From: Flavobacteriales bacterium UBA6770
Lineage (GTDB): Bacteria > Bacteroidota > Bacteroidia > Flavobacteriales_G > Salibacteraceae
Length of the DNA: 64,000 bases
Reading direction: 5' to 3'
Assembly: GCA_905181875.1 (NCBI GenBank)
Contig: CAJIZH010000006.1
Span: 1 to 64,000 of the forward strand
Under the pieces are notes generated by a model that made no database searches, had not been told where the DNA came from, and worked only from the letters and a program-made list of their open reading frames with translations. Positions 32,892 through 42,504 of this stretch are shown here, one piece after another. How positions within the stretch are numbered: position 1 is the stretch's first letter; each line of letters opens with the position of its first letter. Both the position numbers and the translations under genes were made by a program.

Positions 32892-35366
32892 CTAGCTTTT
32901 TCTATTAAAAAAACGACTCTTTTTCTCAGTATCTTCGTTATCTTGTTCTTCGTAATAACCTCCATAACCATAGCCGTAACCATAGCCGTATCCATAACCA
33001 TATCCATAACTATAATTATAGCTGTAACGACCACTTCTAATTTCTACACCGTTTAATACAACAGCTAGATTTTTTAAATTATTCTCATTAACAACTCTAT
33101 CGACCATTTGAATAAAACTTCGCTTGCTATATTCTGCTCTAAATATGTAGAGCGGATAATCGGCTAATTTTAAGCAATAGATACCATCAGTTACCAATCC
33201 AACTGGAGGATTATCAATAATTATAGTATCGTAGGTTTTCTTCAACTCGTCCAGTAACGCTGGTAATTTACCATTTATGATTAACTCAGATGGGTTAGGA
33301 GGAACTGGTCCAGCAGTTATAAAGTCTAGGTCCATTTGCTGACTGGATTGTATCGTATCTTCAATTTTATCTTTTCCAATAAGTAGAGTAGACATTCCGT
33401 TTTTATTCTGAACATTAAAACCTTTGTGGATTTTTGGTTTCCGCATATCTAAATCAAGGATAATTACTTTCCTACCTGAAAAGGCTATAATTCCGCCTAG
33501 ATTTATAGCAACAAAGGTTTTTCCTTCACCAGAAATAGTCGAGGTTATAGCAATAATTTTTGAGCCTGCTGATTCTGTAGATAGGAATTTTAAATTTGTT
33601 CTTAATGAGCGGAAGGATTCAGCCAAAACAGATTTAGGCCTTTTGTCTACGATTAATTGGCTAACAGGTATTTTGTCCTTTACTTGTGGTACAATACCCA
33701 AAGTCCCAACAGAAGCGTTAGTCAATTTTACAATTTCATTCAAAGAACCTATTGTGTTGTGACTCAGATAACGCACTACAACAAGTAAAACCGAGCAGAA
33801 AAAAGCAAATACTATAAAAATGATGTAGGTCATTTTTATATTTGGTTCAATAGGCAAATGGTCAGGAGTAGCCTTTTCTAGTATTACACATTCCGGCACA
33901 ATTCCAGCTTTTGCTATTGCGTACTCTGCTTTTTTTTCCAGCAGTAATGTATAGAACTTCTCATTTATCGCAAAAATTCTTTTGAGCCTTGTATATTTTA
34001 ATTCTTGAAGAGGTAATCCGCTAAAAGTGCTCTCAATTTCACTAATCTTTTGAGTAAGGCTAGAAATTCTAGCCTTCAAATTCAATTCCATAGAAATAAT
34101 ACTTTCTGTAAGTAACTTCTTTTGAATGCGCACCTGATAATCTAAATTTTGGACTCTGCCGCTAGTTGCAGTAACCTCATAAAGACTTTGTTCTTTTTCT
34201 ATTTGAAGTTCTTGCACGTACGCAATTTGTTGCATTAGATTATCTTCAAATTGAGTTCCTGTCAGAAATGGAATAAGTTCATGAACTTCTACCGAATCAT
34301 AGTTGCCAGAAGCTGCTCGTTTAACTTGTTTCAAGATTTCTTGTTCTAGTTGTTGATTGATTAGTTCTTCTTCTAGATTGCCAAGACGATCAAGATATAC
34401 TCCCGTTAATTCAACAGATCCAGTTACTTTATTGCTCAATTTAAATTCTTGAATAGAAACTTCAGATTCTTTAAGTCTTCCATATACTTCAGAAATTTGG
34501 CTATCAATAAAGTTAATCACTTGTGTTGAACTGTGGATTTTTCGATCTAAATCGTAATCAATAAAACCAGTAGAAATAGCATTAGAAAGATCTGCAGCTT
34601 TTCTTGGGTTTTCGTCAGTGAATGAAATACTAATCGATTGTGCAGATTCATTTAAAACTCTTATATCCAGACTGTTACTGTATTTGTTTAGAATGCTGGA
34701 GTTATTATTAAGAACAAAAAACACATCGTTCATAGATTCTGTTTCTTGATCATTTTGAATAATATCAAAATCTAGAATTTTTATGGAGAATGATAAGTAG
34801 GGTAGTTCTATAAGCTTATTTATTGGAAACTTCTGGTAATTAGAAGCTCCTACTGGTTCATCAATTGACAGATGTATTTCATAGCTATTTGGAAAGTAAA
34901 CGTAGTATTTATGCAGGAAGGCTTTAGAATTAATTATATCATAATCCACAAAATATGGGGAAGACATATATAATTCATAGTTTAACAGTTCGCCTTCATT
35001 AAAATATGAAATATCAAGAGGCAGTTTTTTGAAAATGGTTTTTAGAAACTCTTTAGATTTAATAACCTCTAAATCCGACATCATATCCTGATTCTGATTT
35101 TTACCAAAATCTAGTTCGAGTAATTGGCTAGCTTGATTAGATTCTTTTAGTTGCAAAATACTCGTGCTCTGATACATGGGTTGATAATATCTCAGGTATA
35201 AGTAGGCACTACAAAAAGAAATAGAGAGAAATAGTAAAATCCAAATTAGAGATTTTTGAGCCAAATGGATAAATAACCCAAGCTCAAATTCTTGACTAAA
35301 TTTTGTCAGTCTGTCTTTGTATAAATCAAGACTTTCGTTTTGGTCCTCTCTAGTTTCCTGTATCAT
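32892..35366 (-). CDS. wzc: Exopolysaccharide tyrosine autokinase, Wzc type
   Basis: 824 residues. A Wzz-type chain-length domain with membrane helices near residues 40 and 510 flanks a long periplasmic coiled coil; the C-terminal BY-kinase has Walker A TISGEGKTF near 612, Walker A' IILDLDMRKPK near 632 and Walker B IIIDNPP near 716. The extreme C-terminus is a Tyr cluster in which Tyr-Gly is repeated eight times (coded at 32961-33008), the autophosphorylation substrate. It controls polymer length and export together with Wza, whose gene ends at 35367 immediately before. wzb phosphatase is not seen here. Confidence 0.92.
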   Translation of the reverse strand: MIQETREDQNESLDLYKDRLTKFSQEFELGLFIHLAQKSLIWILLFLSISFCSAYLYLRYYQPMYQSTSILQLKESNQASQLLELDFGKNQNQDMMSDLEVIKSKEFLKTIFKKLPLDISYFNEGELLNYELYMSSPYFVDYDIINSKAFLHKYYVYFPNSYEIHLSIDEPVGASNYQKFPINKLIELPYLSFSIKILDFDIIQNDQETESMNDVFFVLNNNSSILNKYSNSLDIRVLNESAQSISISFTDENPRKAADLSNAISTGFIDYDLDRKIHSSTQVINFIDSQISEVYGRLKESEVSIQEFKLSNKVTGSVELTGVYLDRLGNLEEELINQQLEQEILKQVKRAASGNYDSVEVHELIPFLTGTQFEDNLMQQIAYVQELQIEKEQSLYEVTATSGRVQNLDYQVRIQKKLLTESIISMELNLKARISSLTQKISEIESTFSGLPLQELKYTRLKRIFAINEKFYTLLLEKKAEYAIAKAGIVPECVILEKATPDHLPIEPNIKMTYIIFIVFAFFCSVLLVVVRYLSHNTIGSLNEIVKLTNASVGTLGIVPQVKDKIPVSQLIVDKRPKSVLAESFRSLRTNLKFLSTESAGSKIIAITSTISGEGKTFVAINLGGIIAFSGRKVIILDLDMRKPKIHKGFNVQNKNGMSTLLIGKDKIEDTIQSSQQMDLDFITAGPVPPNPSELIINGKLPALLDELKKTYDTIIIDNPPVGLVTDGIYCLKLADYPLYIFRAEYSKRSFIQMVDRVVNENNLKNLAVVLNGVEIRSGRYSYNYSYGYGYGYGYGYGYGYGGYYEEQDNEDTEKKSRFFNRKS
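32961..33008 (-). repeat. Hexanucleotide tract coding (Tyr-Gly)8 in wzc
   Basis: Eight consecutive TAY-GGN codon pairs, 48 bases. Third positions vary (TAT/TAC, GGA/GGT/GGC), so it is not a perfect microsatellite. Confidence 0.9.
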
Positions 35367-36161
35367 TTAATTACTTAAAGCAGATAACGCTTGAAATGTG
35401 GTGATTGTCAATAAAATTGTAGAAAGGATACTTACAAATGGGGTGATTTCCCTAAGAACATTGGATGCAATTCTTTTTCTCGGTTCTACATAAATAATAT
35501 CTTCAGTTTGTAGGAGCATATTTGCGTACTTAAGTCCTTCAATCGTGCTAAGATCGAATTCATATACTAGTGGATTATTCGGGTCACCTGTTTTCCGAAT
35601 CAATTTTACTTTTTGAGCCTTTCCAAATTCGGAAACACCTCCAGCAAGCGCGAGCGCCTCCATTAGTGTAGTGTTATTATTATTTAATCCAATTACTGTC
35701 GCATTACCATAACTTCCTGGAAATACAAATACCCTTCTATTATTTACAAATAATTGAACAAATGGGTCGTTAAAAGAATATGCATATTTTTCCTGCAAAA
35801 AGAGTTCCGCTTCTCTAACAGTTTTCCCTGCAATCTTTATATTTCCTAGAACAGGTAGCTTGCTGGAGCTGTCTCGTTCAACTAGGTAACTAAACATAGC
35901 TATGTTTTGAACACCGCCCATCATTTGACCTCCTGCTTGTCCTTGGTTAGAAATATCAATTAGCTTAAACCCATCATTAGCATAGAGTCTAAAAAAGAAC
36001 AGATCGTTAGGTTGAATAATATAGCCACTAGATCGGACAGTATCGCTGGGTATGTCAAACTTATAATCCTTTTCGGTTTTGAGCATTATACTCTGATTGA
36101 TACAACTTGTAAAGCCAATGCTTGATACAATTGCTAAAAGAATTAAATTGAGTTTTTTCAT
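35367..36161 (-). CDS. wza: Polysaccharide export outer-membrane lipoprotein, Wza type
   Basis: 264 residues. Lipoprotein signal ending FTSC with the acylated Cys at position 20. A Poly_export domain starts near residue 47 (GYIIQPNDLFFFRLY), followed by SLBB domains (FVFPGSYGNATVIG near 150). A C-terminal membrane-like segment (FVSILSTILLTITTFQAL) is the usual end in Bacteroidota and may serve as an anchor or the outer-membrane helix. Forms the outer-membrane channel that pairs with Wzc. Stop codon directly precedes the wzc ATG region. Confidence 0.88.
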   Translation of the reverse strand: MKKLNLILLAIVSSIGFTSCINQSIMLKTEKDYKFDIPSDTVRSSGYIIQPNDLFFFRLYANDGFKLIDISNQGQAGGQMMGGVQNIAMFSYLVERDSSSKLPVLGNIKIAGKTVREAELFLQEKYAYSFNDPFVQLFVNNRRVFVFPGSYGNATVIGLNNNNTTLMEALALAGGVSEFGKAQKVKLIRKTGDPNNPLVYEFDLSTIEGLKYANMLLQTEDIIYVEPRKRIASNVLREITPFVSILSTILLTITTFQALSALSN

Positions 36162-36179
36162 GTTCTATTTTTGACTGTA

Positions 36180-36187
36180 CAAAGTTA
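36180..36187 (-). promoter_or_regulatory. Possible internal promoter (-7 TAACTTTG) before wza
   Basis: Minus-strand TAACTTTG in the 52-base gap between the glycosyltransferase and wza, 18 bases before the wza ATG. No -33 TTG. It could start a separate wza-wzc transcript. Confidence 0.35.
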
Positions 36188-36213
36188 ACCAAATGAATAA
36201 TCTTAGCTAAGTT

Positions 36214-37395
36214 CTATTGCTTGATTAACCTAGAATATAAGCCTTCCATATTTTTAACTAAAACGTGGTAGCTAAATTTATCAATAACCATAGCTCTGCC
36301 AACACCCGACATCTCTTTTCTGAGTTCTTGATTATCAACTAATTTCAAAAGATTTGTAAAGAATAAACTCTCGTTTTCTATAGGACTCAAAAGAGCGCTT
36401 TTATTTGGAACAACGACATTCTTAATTCCACCAACTTCAGTACTTACTATTGGCTTTCCGGCAGCCTGCGCTTCTATTAAACTTACAGGTGTTCCTTCAT
36501 TCAAACTCGTTAAACAAACAAGATCAAGACCTGCCAATGCCCAATCAACTTCCTTAATCCAAGAGGTGAAAATAACATTGGCGCCTTTATACTCCTTCTC
36601 TTCATAAGACAAATCTGCTGCTATACATTGTTCTTGAATGTCAGATTTAGACTCTCCATCACCGATTATTACAAATCGGACTGCAGTCTTAGAGTTTCTC
36701 TGGACATGTTGTGCTGCCTTAATAAACAATTGATGGTTTTTTATGGGCACCAATCGACCAATTATTCCAATTGCGAGTTCTTCGTCTTTTATATTAAATT
36801 TCGATCTGAAGGATCTTCTTTTTTCTTCATTGTTTTCGGTAAATTGTTCCAAATCAAAACCCAATGGAATAACTGATATTTTGTCAGCTGCAACAATTTT
36901 GTAAATATTGACGAGTTCATTTTTTTGCAATTCACTAATTGCTACTATAGCATTCGATTTTTTGGCTAAGTAACGCTCTACCGTTTTATAAATCCTTGCG
37001 ATTATTGGGTTGAAATAGCCGTGAAAAACATGCCCATGAAAAGTATGAACTATTATCGGTATTTTACAGGATATAGCCGCCATTCTGCCAATAGCGCCAG
37101 CTTTTGAAGCATGTGTATGTACAATGTCAGGTTTAAATTCTCTAATTATTTTTTTAATTTCCCGATAAGCTTTCCAGTCCTTAATTGGATTCATGGATCG
37201 CCTCATTTTATAAATAATTTCGGGTTTTAGGCCTAAGTTATCAGCCATATATAGGGAGGATGCTTCTGACTCATCTTTATCCCCACCAATAAGCTTTGTC
37301 TCATATTTATCGGAAAGATATTTGGTTAAATAGGTGGCGTTATAGGTAGGCCCTCCAACGTTAAAACGATTTAATATTCTAAGGACTTTAGTCAT
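36214..37395 (-). CDS. Glycosyltransferase family 4 protein
   Basis: 393 residues, GT-B fold retaining glycosyltransferase. N-terminal loop RILNRFNVGGPTYNA, HTHASKAGAIGRMA near residue 92, HGHVFHGYF near 120, and the nucleotide-sugar site IGIIGRLVPIKNHQLF near 210 with CLTSLNEGTPVSLIEAQAAGKPIV near 290 containing the E-x7-E pattern. It adds one sugar to the lipid-linked repeat unit at the cytoplasmic side. Between asnB and wza; donor and acceptor cannot be predicted. Confidence 0.88.
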   Translation of the reverse strand: MTKVLRILNRFNVGGPTYNATYLTKYLSDKYETKLIGGDKDESEASSLYMADNLGLKPEIIYKMRRSMNPIKDWKAYREIKKIIREFKPDIVHTHASKAGAIGRMAAISCKIPIIVHTFHGHVFHGYFNPIIARIYKTVERYLAKKSNAIVAISELQKNELVNIYKIVAADKISVIPLGFDLEQFTENNEEKRRSFRSKFNIKDEELAIGIIGRLVPIKNHQLFIKAAQHVQRNSKTAVRFVIIGDGESKSDIQEQCIAADLSYEEKEYKGANVIFTSWIKEVDWALAGLDLVCLTSLNEGTPVSLIEAQAAGKPIVSTEVGGIKNVVVPNKSALLSPIENESLFFTNLLKLVDNQELRKEMSGVGRAMVIDKFSYHVLVKNMEGLYSRLIKQ

Positions 37396-37404
37396 CTGGA
37401 AAAT

Positions 37405-39345
37405 TTATACGTGCATGTATTTTATATACCAACGCTGGAAAACCATCAAATTCCAGATCGTTCCAGGAGCATTTCCTACATCATTTGATTGTAATTTTTT
37501 CAGCTGCTTTTCTACAGCGGGCCAATTAAACAGACCTTGTTCAACAATGTAGGATTGGCTAAAGTAATCTGCAGTTATAAGATGGTTTAATTCTCCTTTT
37601 AACCAACTAGTTACAGGTATTTCAAACCCTTTTTTAGATCGGTTATACAATCTTTCAGGTAGTATTGTTCTAAAGGAATCCTGAACAATTTTCTTTCTAA
37701 TGTTCTGGTTGATTTTAAACTGTACGGGTATTTCAAAAGCAAAATTGACCAAGTTATGGTCCAGAAAAGGTGTGCGCACTTCTAAGCCATTAGCCATTGA
37801 CATATGATCTACTTTAAATAGCATATCGTTCGGTAGCACCAATTGCATATCAGTATACAATGCTTCATTTAAGGTACCGTTCTTAGAAATACTTTTTAAA
37901 ATACGCTCTTTTCGTTTTTTGTAATCATATGCGCCATCGGTTAGTCTGTGAATTTTTTCAATATCGGATTCGTGTAAAAGATAATTTGCTGTTTCTTCAT
38001 TTCTGAAAGTTGTCCACTGCCAGTAGCGTTCTTTTGCAGAAAGTTTCATTCCCATCGCAAAACGCTGTAATTGTCTGTTGACATTCCAGATTTTACTATC
38101 TCTATTTTTAGGTAATGGATTCAGCAGTGGTGCCAGAGTAACGGCTATTTTCTCTGAATTACCTGGATTTCTAGCTTTAAACTCTGCTGCATGTTTATTA
38201 TATCCAGCAAACATTTCATCAGCACCGTCACCACTTAAGGCAACTTTGATTTCTTTTCTAGTTTTTTTAGATAGAATAAACATATTAATTGCACTAGAAT
38301 CCGCAAAGGGTTCATCAATATAATCTAGTGCCTCCTCAACATGATCTAATAAATCTTGGTTAGTTAATTTAAAGGTCGTGTGATCCGTTTTAAACTTTTC
38401 GGCAACTTCTTCGGCATAATCAGTTTCATCAAAAAACGGGTGGTCCTTGAAACCAATTGAGAACGTTTTAAGTTTTGATGAATACCTTGAAGCCAGCGCA
38501 CAAATAACAGAACTATCTATACCTCCGCTTAAAAACGCACCTAGAGGAACATCAGAAACCATTCTTCTTTGCACAGATTCTTTTAGTAATTCCATGAAAT
38601 TGGTTTTTGCCGTCTCGTAAGAAAGTGGATTTAAATCTTCATGGGTGAACTTAGGCTTGGGAATAGAGTAGTAGTTAACAGGAGTTCTCTCTTTTTCCTG
38701 TAAGTCAAAAATATTGTTGATCTTTAAATACTGACCAGGTTCCAGCTTGTGTACATTCTCGAATATGGTGTTGGGCGCGGGAATATAGTTGAGTTGTAAA
38801 TAATTAAACATGGAAACCTTGTCTAACGACCTTTGCATAGGATATTTAACCAATGCTTTTAGCTCAGATGCAAACGCAAAGAAATTCTCTTGGAAGGTAT
38901 AGACTAGTGGTTTAATTCCTATTCGATCTCTAGCTATGAATAGTGATTTTTCAACTTTATCAAAAATTGCAAGTGCAAAAAGGCCGTTTATTTTTTCCAA
39001 ACATTTCTCTTTTTCACTTATGTATAGTTGAAGTAAAACTTCGGTATCTGAATTGGTTTTAAATATTACACCTTTAGATTCAAGCATTTCACGGTAAACT
39101 TTATAGTTATAAAATTCACCATTGAATACGATTACAAACCTTTCTGTAGAATCAAACATAGGTTGATTTGCAGAATTATCGGTATCAATAATTGATAATC
39201 GTCTGTGGCCTAGCGCTATATTAAATTCAGAAAAATAGCCCTCAGCATCGGGCCCTCTTTTTTCAAGAGCAATCGTCGCAGCAGAGATAGTCTCTAAAAC
39301 GGATTGGTCGCTATTCAGAGAAACGACGCCTGTTATTCCGCACAT
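37405..39345 (-). CDS. asnB: Asparagine synthase (glutamine-hydrolysing) family
   Basis: 646 residues. Class II glutaminase with catalytic Cys2 (MCGITG), GHRRLSIID near residue 47, and a synthetase domain with the ATP PP-loop SGGIDSS near 271 and SGDGADEMFAGY near 373. AsnB homologues lying in polysaccharide clusters (as WbpS-type proteins) are thought to amidate a uronic acid sugar rather than aspartate; the position here next to a glycosyltransferase, wza and wzc suggests that, but plain asparagine synthesis is equally possible. First gene of the cluster. Confidence 0.88.
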   Translation of the reverse strand: MCGITGVVSLNSDQSVLETISAATIALEKRGPDAEGYFSEFNIALGHRRLSIIDTDNSANQPMFDSTERFVIVFNGEFYNYKVYREMLESKGVIFKTNSDTEVLLQLYISEKEKCLEKINGLFALAIFDKVEKSLFIARDRIGIKPLVYTFQENFFAFASELKALVKYPMQRSLDKVSMFNYLQLNYIPAPNTIFENVHKLEPGQYLKINNIFDLQEKERTPVNYYSIPKPKFTHEDLNPLSYETAKTNFMELLKESVQRRMVSDVPLGAFLSGGIDSSVICALASRYSSKLKTFSIGFKDHPFFDETDYAEEVAEKFKTDHTTFKLTNQDLLDHVEEALDYIDEPFADSSAINMFILSKKTRKEIKVALSGDGADEMFAGYNKHAAEFKARNPGNSEKIAVTLAPLLNPLPKNRDSKIWNVNRQLQRFAMGMKLSAKERYWQWTTFRNEETANYLLHESDIEKIHRLTDGAYDYKKRKERILKSISKNGTLNEALYTDMQLVLPNDMLFKVDHMSMANGLEVRTPFLDHNLVNFAFEIPVQFKINQNIRKKIVQDSFRTILPERLYNRSKKGFEIPVTSWLKGELNHLITADYFSQSYIVEQGLFNWPAVEKQLKKLQSNDVGNAPGTIWNLMVFQRWYIKYMHV

Positions 39346-39425
39346 AGTATAAATTTCTTCACGTCGTGAAAGTAGAAAATGCTTTCTATACTATTTCTAA
39401 TTATAGCTAAAAGTCACCAAAATTG

Positions 39426-39469
39426 AAAAAAAAAAGCTTCGACCGATTAATTAGGTTGAAGCTTTTTTA
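39426..39469 (-). terminator. Terminator after lpdA, bidirectional in form
   Basis: AGCTTCGACC-gattaatta-GGTTGAAGCT with a run of A on the left and T on the right, so it can stop transcription either way. It ends lpdA on the minus strand, ahead of asnB. Confidence 0.8.
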
Positions 39470-39483
39470 GAATTAGTTTTTCA

Positions 39484-40872
39484 TTATATGTGAATTACTT
39501 CATCGTAAGCTGCAGCAGCGGCTTCCATAATTGCCTCACTCATCGTAGGGTGAGGATGAATAGTTTTGATAAGCTCGTGCCCTGTAGTTTCCAACTTTCT
39601 AATTGCCACTATTTCTGCAATGAGTTCAGTTACGTTATAACCAATCATATGACCGCCTAATAACTCGCCGTATTTAGCATCAAAGATCAACTTTACAAAA
39701 CCTTCGTTATGTCCAGCAGCACTTGCTTTTCCAGAAGCTGAGAAAGGAAATTTACCTACTTTTAAATCGTAACCAGCATCCTTTGCTGCTTGTTCTGTAT
39801 ATCCTACAGAGGCTACTTCAGGAAAACAATAAGTACATCCAGGGATGTTATTGTAATCGATAGCTTCTGGGTTTAAACCTGCCATTTTTTCTACTGCCGT
39901 AATTCCTTCAGCAGAAGCAACGTGCGCTAAAGCTGGTCCAGGCACTATGTCACCAATTGCCCAAACAGTAGGAAGGTTAGTTTGGTAAAAATCGTTTACC
40001 AAAACTTTTCCTTTATCCGTTGCAATTCCAACTTCTTCTAATCCTATTTTAGCAAGATTGGTAGCAATACCAACTGCAGAAAGCACTACATCGCATTCGA
40101 TTACTTCTTCGCCTTTTTTGGTTTTAACAGTAACCTTACAACCAGTTCCTTTTGTATCAACAGATAGTACCTCTGAAGACGTCATAACTTTCATTCCTGA
40201 TTTCTTGAATGAACGCCCCAGTTGTTTTGAAATATCAATGTCCTCAACAGGAACAATTTCCGGTAGATATTCAATTAAAGTAACTTCAGTTCCCATGGTT
40301 TGATAGAAGTATGCAAACTCAGAACCAATGGCACCAGAACCCACTACAACCAGTTTCTTAGGTTGTTTTGGCAATGTCATTGCTTCTCGGTAACCAATTA
40401 TTTTTTTTCCGTCTTGCGGTAGGTTAGGCAATTCTCTTGATCGGGCACCTGTAGCAAGAAGAATGTTCTTGGCGGAGTAAACAGTATCTTTTCCTTTATC
40501 ATCGGTAACAGTAAGTTCAGTTCCCGATTTTAGAATACCACTTCCCATGATAACTTCAATCTTATTCTTTTTCATCAAGAACTGGATTCCGTTACTCATT
40601 TTTTCTGCAACAGCTCTGCTTCGTTTAACAACTGCGCTAAAGTCTGCATTTGCATCTTTAACATTTATACCAAAATCCTCGGCATGAGAAAGGTAACTGA
40701 ATACTTGAGCACTTTTTAACAGTGCTTTGGTAGGAATACAACCCCAGTTTAGGCAAATGCCTCCAAGTTCTTCACGTTCAACAATCGCCACTTTTTGGCC
40801 AAGTTGCGCTGCACGAATAGCAGCTACATAGCCACCTGGTCCGCTTCCCAATACAATAAGATCAAAATTCAT
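39484..40872 (-). CDS. lpdA: Dihydrolipoyl dehydrogenase
   Basis: E3 subunit of pyruvate and 2-oxoglutarate dehydrogenase complexes. 462 residues: FAD loop VLGSGPGGYVAA near 7-18, the redox disulfide Cys40 and Cys45 in GGICLNWGCIPTKA, the NAD loop VVGSGAIGSEFA near 177, WAIGDIVPGPALAH near 306 and the C-terminal catalytic His in HPHPTMSEA. Monocistronic by appearance, with its own terminator. No E1 or E2 genes are nearby, common in Bacteroidota. Confidence 0.94.
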   Translation of the reverse strand: MNFDLIVLGSGPGGYVAAIRAAQLGQKVAIVEREELGGICLNWGCIPTKALLKSAQVFSYLSHAEDFGINVKDANADFSAVVKRSRAVAEKMSNGIQFLMKKNKIEVIMGSGILKSGTELTVTDDKGKDTVYSAKNILLATGARSRELPNLPQDGKKIIGYREAMTLPKQPKKLVVVGSGAIGSEFAYFYQTMGTEVTLIEYLPEIVPVEDIDISKQLGRSFKKSGMKVMTSSEVLSVDTKGTGCKVTVKTKKGEEVIECDVVLSAVGIATNLAKIGLEEVGIATDKGKVLVNDFYQTNLPTVWAIGDIVPGPALAHVASAEGITAVEKMAGLNPEAIDYNNIPGCTYCFPEVASVGYTEQAAKDAGYDLKVGKFPFSASGKASAAGHNEGFVKLIFDAKYGELLGGHMIGYNVTELIAEIVAIRKLETTGHELIKTIHPHPTMSEAIMEAAAAAYDEVIHI

Positions 40873-40957
40873 ATATCGTGTTTTTCTTTCATTTTAATAA
40901 GGACTGCGAATTTATAAAATAACACCTTCAACGATTGAGTATTTGCAATTTTCAGTA

Positions 40958-41686
40958 TTACTTTATTCCTCTTTCCAATTTGACTTGCTCATAAGCCTTT
41001 TGAACTTTTTGGAATTTCTCTTTAGCAGCTTTCTGGTATTCCTCTCCTAGGTTGGAAACCTTGTCCGGGTGGTATTCAACAGCCAATTTTCGGTATGCCT
41101 TTTTAACCTCTGCTTCGCTAGCAGTATTTTTAAGATTTAACACATCGTAATGTGTGGCTGAATTCACATAAAACATTGACTTCAAGGAATTAAAGTCAGC
41201 GGTAGAAAGTCGCAAGCCAACTGCTATTTGTTGTAATAAGTTTAGCTCACTTTGATCAACAATACCATCGGCTTTAGCGATTCCAAATAAGTACTGCATA
41301 AGTTGAAGCCTCATAGGAGCTTCCATGTTCATTGCAATTTGAGCAGTTACTTGATTGATCGGAATCGGTTTGTCTAGAATATCTCTAAGAGCTATTAAGA
41401 GTTCTTTTGCATTTTGAGTTCCAAATTGGCCTATCAAAAACTGCTTTACATACTCAAGTTCGCTCTTTTTAACTTTACCATTTGCTTTCATTACCGCAGC
41501 ACTCAGCACTAAAAGACTAATATTAAAATCGCCTCGACCTGTTGGTTGTCCATTTACAGGTCCTAATCTACTTTCTTGAGACGCACCATCTAGCATACTT
41601 CCGATAGCAAAGCCTACTATTCCACCAATTGGACCTCCAAATGCCCAGCCTAATCCACCTGCTATCCACTTACTATAATTTGCCAT
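40958..41686 (-). CDS. TerB-DnaJ protein (DjlA-like co-chaperone)
   Basis: 242 residues. A glycine-rich N-terminus ([25 protein letters not shown]) that could insert in a membrane, a TerB-like helical domain ([27 protein letters not shown], near residues 55-150), and a C-terminal J domain with the essential HPD in [11 protein letters not shown] near 210. DjlA proteins stimulate DnaK at the inner membrane. Here the order TerB then J is that of DjlA. Downstream of two TPM genes on the same strand, perhaps in one transcript. Confidence 0.85.
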   Translation of the reverse strand: MANYSKWIAGGLGWAFGGPIGGIVGFAIGSMLDGASQESRLGPVNGQPTGRGDFNISLLVLSAAVMKANGKVKKSELEYVKQFLIGQFGTQNAKELLIALRDILDKPIPINQVTAQIAMNMEAPMRLQLMQYLFGIAKADGIVDQSELNLLQQIAVGLRLSTADFNSLKSMFYVNSATHYDVLNLKNTASEAEVKKAYRKLAVEYHPDKVSNLGEEYQKAAKEKFQKVQKAYEQVKLERGIK

Positions 41687-41712
41687 TTTAGCTACTTATT
41701 TCGATTTTAAAC

Positions 41713-42501
41713 TTACCAAGATCCTTCAGCACCTCCGCCGCCAAAACCATTGATTCCTCCAGCGCTTCCTGAAAAATCACTCCAGCTTCCATGGCTTCCT
41801 TTACCAACAGAACCGCCTAAAAATAGAGTAGTCCAAAACGGATGAGCACTTGAAGAATAGTTTCTTCTATTTTCGCTTCTTGCGCGAAAAACAATAAAAA
41901 CAATAATTATAACCAATAAAGGTAAAATTGCCCAAAGGCTTATACCATGTTCAGTTTTAATCAAGTATTCGCTAGCCGAAGTTTCTTTAAGAGCTATACT
42001 TTTTAAAGTTTGAATACTCTTTGATATTCCAGTAGAATAGTCGTTTTGAATAAATTCAGGCATCATTTCAAACTCAACAATCCTTGCTCCGATTTCTTTC
42101 GGCAGTAATTGCGCCAATCCGTTGCCAATTGCGATGAAAATATACTCCTGAGAATTAATTGCTTTTGGTTTTAATAGCAACACAATTCCACTGTCTTTTC
42201 CATTTTCTTCTTTAGCCCATTTTCGCCCAATTTCGATAGCCATTTGAGTTTTCTTGTATCCATTTAAATTAGGCACAATTGCAAGCATAATTTGAATGCC
42301 AGTACTTTTTGAAAACTGAATTAACTCCGATTCTAATTGATTTAGTTGTTTAGAGGTAAATATATTTGGTGCTCCGTCGATAATATTAACGAAGCGAGAA
42401 GGGGATGGCTTTATCGGAATACCATCTTTATCAAAAACTTGAGTATTGGCACTAAACAGCAAGCTTGGAACTAACAGCAATAAGAGAATTAACTTTTTCA
42501 T
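41713..42501 (-). CDS. TPM-domain protein with glycine-rich tail
   Basis: 262 residues. Signal peptide MKKLILLLLLVPSLLFSA, a TPM (TLP18.3/Psb32/MOLO-1) domain around residues 30-160 (LNQLESELIQFSKSTGIQIMLAI, GIVLLLKPK), a membrane helix near 190 (LWAILPLLVIIIVFIVF) and a C-terminal tail of Gly and Ser ending GGGGAEGSW. Family role uncertain; linked to membrane or photosystem repair in plants and common in pairs in bacteria. Three bases separate it from the second TPM gene. Confidence 0.83.
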   Translation of the reverse strand: MKKLILLLLLVPSLLFSANTQVFDKDGIPIKPSPSRFVNIIDGAPNIFTSKQLNQLESELIQFSKSTGIQIMLAIVPNLNGYKKTQMAIEIGRKWAKEENGKDSGIVLLLKPKAINSQEYIFIAIGNGLAQLLPKEIGARIVEFEMMPEFIQNDYSTGISKSIQTLKSIALKETSASEYLIKTEHGISLWAILPLLVIIIVFIVFRARSENRRNYSSSAHPFWTTLFLGGSVGKGSHGSWSDFSGSAGGINGFGGGGAEGSW

Positions 42502-42504
42502 CGT

